NCBI GenBank assembly: GCA_921293015.1
Contig: OV121098.1
Coordinates: 19,401,161-19,465,160 of the forward strand
Direction: 5' to 3'
DNA from: Phorcus lineatus
Taxonomy: Eukaryota; Mollusca; Gastropoda; Trochida; Trochidae
DNA length: 64,000 nucleotides
Positions 57,761-64,000 of the stretch are shown piece after piece; position 1 is the stretch's first letter; each line of letters begins with the position of its first letter. The notes beneath the pieces are model-generated. The model searched no databases. It was not told the DNA's origin and saw only the letters and a list, made by a program, of their open reading frames with translations. Both the position numbers and the translations under genes were made by a program.

Positions 57761-59807
57761 TAGTGATTGACGGGGACTTGCAGCTGTTACCCTGGGGTGC
57801 AGCTATTCTTTGCAACGCACCGATGAAATTAAGCTGTTTGCGATTACACCAATTGCTTATCAATGACGCTTACGCACATTTTTTTTGCTGACGTCATGCA
57901 GCAGTTCAAACATTTGATGTTGGCAAGGTGGCAATACTATCCAAGTTCGACCAAACAATGAACATTTTGAAATAGATTCCGTAGGTTAATTGTTCAAAAT
58001 GATTCAGAAGGAGTGTTATGTTTTCAAAAAGGAAATTTTATACATCGCTGTATATCTGAAGTGTTGTTTGTCTTAACAGCAGCGATTAATTGCTAAACTT
58101 AAACGATTGTGTGCAACGCACCCAAGATTTGCTTATAATCGCCATGTTTAGCCGCTTCGCATTGCCTTCTTTGAAATATTTTCATCTTCTCGTTTAAAAT
58201 TTGATTTAGCAAGTAGATAATCTTAAAGATTTATGTCACATTTATATATTCGTAAATAGTTTAGCTGTATATATTTTTTTATTTCAGTTTTTCACGCTCC
58301 TTGTCAAACCAAGGCATATGATTATTCCTTTAAAACCAAGACACTTATGAATCGAATGCAGTGTAACGATATTGTTTACTGTGCTACAAGTAAATCCCAT
58401 CCTTGAATAAGCTTGAAATTATCTTTTCATGTTTGAATCTGCCAAAAATGTAAGTTTCTTGTTAATGATGTGTATGATTGCCTTCTCGGTGTAGCAGAGG
58501 TGTACCTTAACAATTTTAGAATGTTAATATTCCCGTTCTTGTTGATTCAGATAATAATACCAGTAGTGCGCGATAACGGAAAGAAAACCACTGTCTAAAG
58601 TAACACTCATAACAAACTCAAAAAAAAGGTAAAATTAATATCTCCCAAATGTTTTATGAATTCTTACAAATATTATCTTCGCCTCTGTTTTTAAATTAAA
58701 TGCTATCTTTAAGTTTTGGCTTGTTTACAGGCGGTTCAAGAATATATCTAGCTTTTTGTCAAACTCTCTGTAAGTGCACAAATGTTTTATCAATTTTCAA
58801 GTCTTTATCGCATTTGGTATCTGTGTTTGTTTTATTTCCGATGAACGAAATACATGGTTGAAATGTTCATACCATTCATTCATGTTTCTCTAAGAATGTT
58901 GATAAAATGGTGACATAGTTGTAAATGACCAAATGCCTTACGTAGAACTTATTAGGTCTATGTTTAGAAACATAATCGTTATGTTTAGAAAAATCAATTA
59001 ATGGACGATGTACGGCTCAATATTGCCCCATGTTGGACATTACGAGTCTTTGACCAGTAGGTGCATAAATGAAATCAGGGTGAATTGTTGACCGGAACAA
59101 CGAGAAAGTGTGGGTACATCTGCTATATTTGTTGACATTTTTGTAGTTCATTCCTTACAGAAACTTTGAAATGGATTAACCAGTATTGTTGCAAAATGTT
59201 GGTATTTTACTAGCGCTTTAGTAACTTTACTTCGAGACAGATAGACTACTTTCTGAAGTCTCCCATAACAAAATGAAACATACATTTAGTATTGATAATA
59301 ATTGATCATAATTGTTACATTGATGAACAAGCATCAGACACAGTAGCGTTTTACAACAAGGGTCAGTAGCACTTTTTTGTTAGGTAAACAAACACAATGA
59401 ATATTTAATTATTTGCAAGGCGTGCAGTCTATAAAAGAAGCAGTTCGAATACGAACGTAACATTTTCGGTTAAGTTATTGAATCCATTCCCCTACCTTTA
59501 CTGAATAAATAAAATGACTTTAGAATTCATTACACTATTACATCGTTCCAATAAGGACTTCTAAGTTTTTTATCCCCCAAATAGTACATACAGGGGTAAT
59601 CATATTGGGGTTTTCATACGATGCTATAGGGCAAAAAATCACTTTTCATTGTGACGTAACAACAATGCTTTTACTTCACAGTTCGCCTATGACCTTGCGT
59701 TCAAAATATGACGACTGCGGGTAAACCGCCTACGCTTGGAGGTTAATTTTGATAATTTGCTCTCATTTCACGACTTCGGTCAACAGAAAATCATTTTCGT
59801 GGCCATA
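57761..59807. other. Non-coding stretch
   Basis: A GTGCAACGCACC-like motif occurs at 57811-57821 and 58112-58122, possibly the two ends of a small element. TGACGTCA lies at 57890-57897. No gene recognised. Confidence 0.4.
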
Positions 59808-59912
59808 ATATACTATGTTCGAGACACTCGTGCCTAAATATCAGCATATCCCTCGCTCTCACTCGTGAAATACTAATATTTAGGCACCCGTGTCGTCAAC
59901 ATAGTACATGTA
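59808..59912. mobile_element. Imperfect foldback element
   Basis: ATACTATGTTCGAGACACTC with GTGCCTAAATAT is mirrored by AATATTTAGGCACCCGTGTC and ACATAGTAC. Arms are about 40 bases with a loop containing CCCTCGCTCTCACTCGTG. Confidence 0.75.
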
Positions 59913-60582
59913 TGTCTTGGTCAATCATATAATATCCTCTATGTAAGGCATAACTTAGATTCAAAATAATATCCAAATGATAACACAAATTTTAATAGTT
60001 TTTCATAGCAAAACACATAAGAAAAATATATTATAAGAGTGTCTATGTTACTATGATTACGTAACTAATTGTCTGAATGTGAGTATTTCCCGAAAGAGAG
60101 CGTACATTTAGAATACAACCGTTACGTCATAGACTACTCGTGACGTCATAAAAAGAGAATTCTTCGTCATTCAAGAGAGCTTGTGACCCGAGACTTGAAC
60201 TTGACTTTTAATACATTTTACATGTTTTTCGCTCTACTTATTGAAAATAACATTTTCTCACTAACTGCACTAACTGCAGGTTTATTATCACAGGCAAAAT
60301 ATAACGAAAGTGGTATTTTGCTCTATGGTATCGTTCGAAAATATGAACCCTGATTTAATTGCCCTCACAGGTGGTTACAATAGACTTTTGTAATTATTAA
60401 CCTTATCTGTAGCAAAAGTTCTTTTATAACTCAACCCTTGGAGATGACGTACAATTAGACGTAATTTAGCGGGTGATAGTTATCATAAAGACTTAACTCA
60501 TTTTCAAGAATTTCGTGTCATGAAAGTGTAGGAAGACTAGATCAGAGGGGCAAATGAATTTTGAACGACATGAATTTTAAAT

Positions 60583-61116
60583 TTATTGTATTAGGGTAGG
60601 GTCTTTAGGTATTATTATGTCTTTCAATAAAGCTATTTCTAAAGGATATTGTATTAAGGTAGGGTCTATAGGCATATATGTCTTTCTAAAGCTATTTCTT
60701 AATGATATAGTATTAGGGTAGGGTCTATCGGTATTATTATGTCTTTCTAAAGCTATTTCTAAAGGATATAGTATTAGGGTAGGGTATATAGGTATATATG
60801 TCTTTCTAAAGCTATTTCTAAAGGATATAGTATTAGGGTAGGGTCTATAGGTATATATGTCTTTCTAAAGCTATTTCTAAAGGATATAGTATTAGGGTAG
60901 GGTCTATAGGCATATATGTCTTTCTAAAGCTATTTCTAAAGGATATAGTATTAGGGTAGGGTCTATAGGTATATATGTCTTTCTAAAGCTATTTCTAAAG
61001 GATATAGTATTAGGGTAGGGTCTATAGGTATATATGTCTTTCTAAAGCTATTTCTAAAGGATATAGTATTAGGGTAGGGTCTATAGGTATATATGTCTTT
61101 CTAAAGCTATTTCTAA
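60583..61116. repeat. 59-bp minisatellite, about 9 units
   Basis: Units read TTAGGGTAGGGTCTATAGG, TATATATGTCTTTCTAAAGC, then TATTTCTAAAGGATATAGTA. The later units are nearly identical at exactly 59 bases. The first units are 59-62 bases and more diverged (ATTATTATG, TTAAGG). Confidence 0.97.
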
Positions 61117-64000
61117 TCGATACACGCCGCTGTGATACGTTGAACATGGCTTCCCTCGAACTTTGTTCAGATCCCAGTAGGCAAGTAGGCGAAGTTCAAA
61201 ATCTATATTGTGTTGAGATTTGTTGTTGTGAGGTTGATAATGTATCAAATCATTAGAAGTGTGTAGATGACAACCTATGATAGGGTATTGAACGTATAGA
61301 TTGACCATCTACCGGCTGTCGAACTTCGAGGTTTCGAGACCTGTTGGCAGTACAGTAACAGGTGAAAGAATTTTAAGTATTGAAGATGGCGTGATTTAAA
61401 AATTGAAGTTATTTATTTAATAGATAAAAAGCTAAGCAAATATAAATCCTGACTTGAGTATTACTTTTGTTTTTGGCAATAACGATTTTTTTAACAAGAG
61501 CAAGTTTAATTAATTTTTATATGGCTTAAATAAGAGTCAAATACCATTTACCCTGAATTATTTTCAAATATCTTCCTTATACTTAAATTTTTATCACTAA
61601 ATTGCCAAAATTAAAATATGTTACTGTTTTCGATGATAGTTACAAAAACCTCCATATGAATATTAGTAAGTCGAAATTCTTCGTCCACTTTGCATTAATA
61701 TCAGTCACACGACCCTCTTCAACACTACCAATTGCAACAAATATTTGTCTTTGTACCTGCTGTAGAAAAGTTTTCAAACTACGTTTGAGCCATTGGCGCG
61801 CTCCTCTTTCCGATTTTCCATCACAAATTACAACTTAAACATGTTTATTGTCTCTATACTGAACTGCTAAACTCATTCTGATTTTCACAAACCAAAAAGA
61901 TTTGACTCTAATAACATACTATGTCCCTATTTAAAACTACTTTCTGCTATGATTTCGATGTGTATTAGAAGGTCCACAAACCAACAATTGAGACCTATTA
62001 TTCCACTTAAGGCAAGGCATATCTTTAATTTCTCTATTAAGCCCCGTCTACAATGAAATACGATGATTCAAAATGGTCAATCCCCGTTTGCGATTTCATG
62101 ATCGGGAAGGTTATTGTGAATTGCACTTCAAGGTTCGCTACTTTATAGATATTTTACAGTTAGATTGTTATTTTCGAAAACATCATTGACGCTCTAAGAC
62201 GTTTTAGTTAATGGACTGTATAGATGTAGCTAAAAAGCTGAAAACAACTTTGATAAAGAGAATGGGATGGATGCACAAAAAGTGACATTTATCGATGTGT
62301 TTTGAACGAAAGAAGACAGGCACTCCATCTAAGAATTATCTCTTTACTTTGAAACGCTTTATGATAACATCAACTAAACGATTAATGACAAGAAAAGTGT
62401 TTAAAGATGCTCTCTGGTGAATCACCGTAATTCTGTCTGTCTGAATTGCGATAGTAAAGTTTTGTTATTTGAAATCAATATTATCACCTGATGGAAGTGG
62501 ACCAGTTGTTTCATATTGCTGATCTAAGCCAAATACCTCTAGCCAGTGTATTGAGAAATTCCTCTCCTGAAATGAATTTACTTTTACTTATATAAACAGC
62601 CTAAATCAAAATTTAATTCATGAAAGTATTTAAGAATTGTTCCATTCATTGGAATGGAAGTTTTTTTATTTCCTATATTGATATGCCATTTCTTATAATC
62701 GCAAGTAGAACATATAGTTTCAATACTAAACTACCTTATTTGATAAATTTGAATAAACTGGAACTAGGGAATTCCTGAAATGTTTTTATTTAATAAAATA
62801 TGGATTTACTGGTATCTTTAATGGTCGCGGGACTCTCAATTGTTTATGTTTTGTAATATTTTGGTTTTCAGTTGTATTTTGTAAGACAGACATCCAGACA
62901 GACTCTTTATGATAGTCTCACCTCACATTTATAAAAAAAACAAATATACACACACATACATATTTTTAAAAAGAAACAGCCAGCCACTAAAAAAAGGTTA
63001 CGAAACGCAGTATTATCGATATACCGGTATGTAGCACTACAGAATCAACATAATGCGTGCAGGTACAATCTTCTGCAAATTTCTGAGGGTTTAGAATTGA
63101 CAATTTCCGTGTAAGATTCAAGAAAAACTAAACATGATATTTCTGAGAGTTCCGTGTAAAAATAGCACAGACATGTTAAAAGCCTGCAGTAACCAGTCAC
63201 TGAATTATCTCTTTACAAAACGACGGTCAGTTGAGCATTGATCACTGTACTAATTGTCGTTATTTCATCAAAAGAGTATTGCAAAAATAAAAAATAAAAA
63301 ATGTCAATATACTGCAATACGGAAGAGAGGGGCGATCCCAATCCTTAGTATTTTGGAAATCATTTCAATCATTTGTCATTGACGTTTGATTTGTCTACTT
63401 ATCTTTTTTAAAACGAAATGAAGATCATGATGCTACAATAGAGAGGTACATGTAAAAGAAAATTTTGTTCTCTTTCTTGGATACCGGATAGGAGATTTAA
63501 GTGTGAGATGAAATCGTGATTTAAAATGGTTTTCATGTTAGGAAAACAAGCTTATGTGTAAGTTCTTTTTTTCACATATATTTTCCATGGTTATTCAAAA
63601 TCTTCTTTATCATCTTAATCTTTAACTTACGTTAGGATATCCAACCAAATAACCAAACACATGTTTATTTCGTCTTTTTCAATATTTTATGTCAATCCGT
63701 TCTGTACTTCAAAATCCATCAATATAAGATTCAAATAAATAATGAATATACATATAATTATTCACTTTTATGTACATATACATACACACGCCTAATATAT
63801 TGATATTATTTTTATCTAAGTGTTTTGTAGCTTTTTCCTTTTACGATCTTATTACGCGATGTTCATGTTTTGCCCAAAAACTTCTTCCTAGGATTGGAAA
63901 CAAGAGGATGATTGTTATGTTTTATCATTGCAAGAACTTGTAGTGTAAGGACAAATGGTTTGGAAATTTATTCTTTGTCTCTCTATCATGTTTGCCTTCT
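61117..64000. other. Non-coding stretch to the window end
   Basis: AT-rich. Holds the possible minus-strand LINE tail at 62893-62925. No gene recognised. Confidence 0.5.
62893..62925 (-). mobile_element. Possible LINE 3' end, minus strand
   Basis: On the minus strand it reads GGTGAGACTATCATAAAGAG followed by TCTGTCTGGATGTCTGTC, like the GAGACT...(TCTG)n end at 41190-41225. Short and tentative. Confidence 0.35.

Noticed and set aside
60583..61116. CRISPR or true telomeric array
   Set aside because: The 59-bp units are contiguous with no unique spacers, and TTAGGG occurs once per unit rather than in tandem.

Overview
This is an AT-rich animal genomic window with few genes. It has intron-split coding sequence with canonical GT/AG sites, long AT-rich non-coding stretches, tRNA-derived SINEs, LINE 3' ends, foldback elements and minisatellites. 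The SINE heads and tails, a Ty3/gypsy-type gag with an expanded glutamine/glutamate/lysine repeat, and a lineage-specific Crypton-derived (DUF3504-like) gene fit a lophotrochozoan, most likely a bivalve mollusc. That assignment is inference; no diagnostic marker gene is present.

Only two protein genes are convincing. The first is an intronless class A peptide-type GPCR on the minus strand (15131-16327), with all seven membrane segments and the family landmarks, but with Asn in place of Asp in the DRY motif. The second is a two-exon gene on the plus strand (46984-49547) encoding a Crypton-derived tyrosine-recombinase-like protein; its H-x-x-R box is lost and its N-terminal half carries an internal duplication. 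A few long open frames (17090, 20943, 34843) may be exons of unrecognised genes but are weak.

Layout. 0-7.3 kb: a diverged ~3.1-kb tandem duplication, one complete copy of a ~0.6-kb non-autonomous DNA transposon with long inverted ends, and a degenerate satellite. 7.3-10 kb: a Tc1/mariner relic and three SINE pieces. 10-15 kb: nothing recognised except a microsatellite. 15-17.7 kb: the GPCR and two related hairpin elements. 17.7-24 kb: mostly empty, with a promoter-like patch near 20.4 kb. 24-38.2 kb: piggyBac-like TTAA MITEs, further copies of the long-inverted-end transposon, and segments duplicated between 25-31 kb and 34-43 kb. 39.4-42.6 kb: a decayed Ty3/gypsy-type LTR retrotransposon with an exact tRNA-Pro primer-binding site and a 9-residue gag repeat, interrupted by a LINE 3' end. 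43-46.8 kb: CRE sites, promoter-like motifs, a 159-bp hairpin and a 770-bp nearly perfect palindrome ending in an (AT)n tract. 47-49.8 kb: the Crypton-derived gene. 50-64 kb: mostly non-coding, with a pogo-like terminal repeat, a second Tc1 relic, a trinucleotide microsatellite, a minus-strand LINE reverse-transcriptase relic, two foldbacks and a 59-bp minisatellite.

The genes show no operon-like or shared-pathway relation. The dominant story is layered transposon invasion and local duplication around one receptor gene and one domesticated or dying transposon-derived gene.
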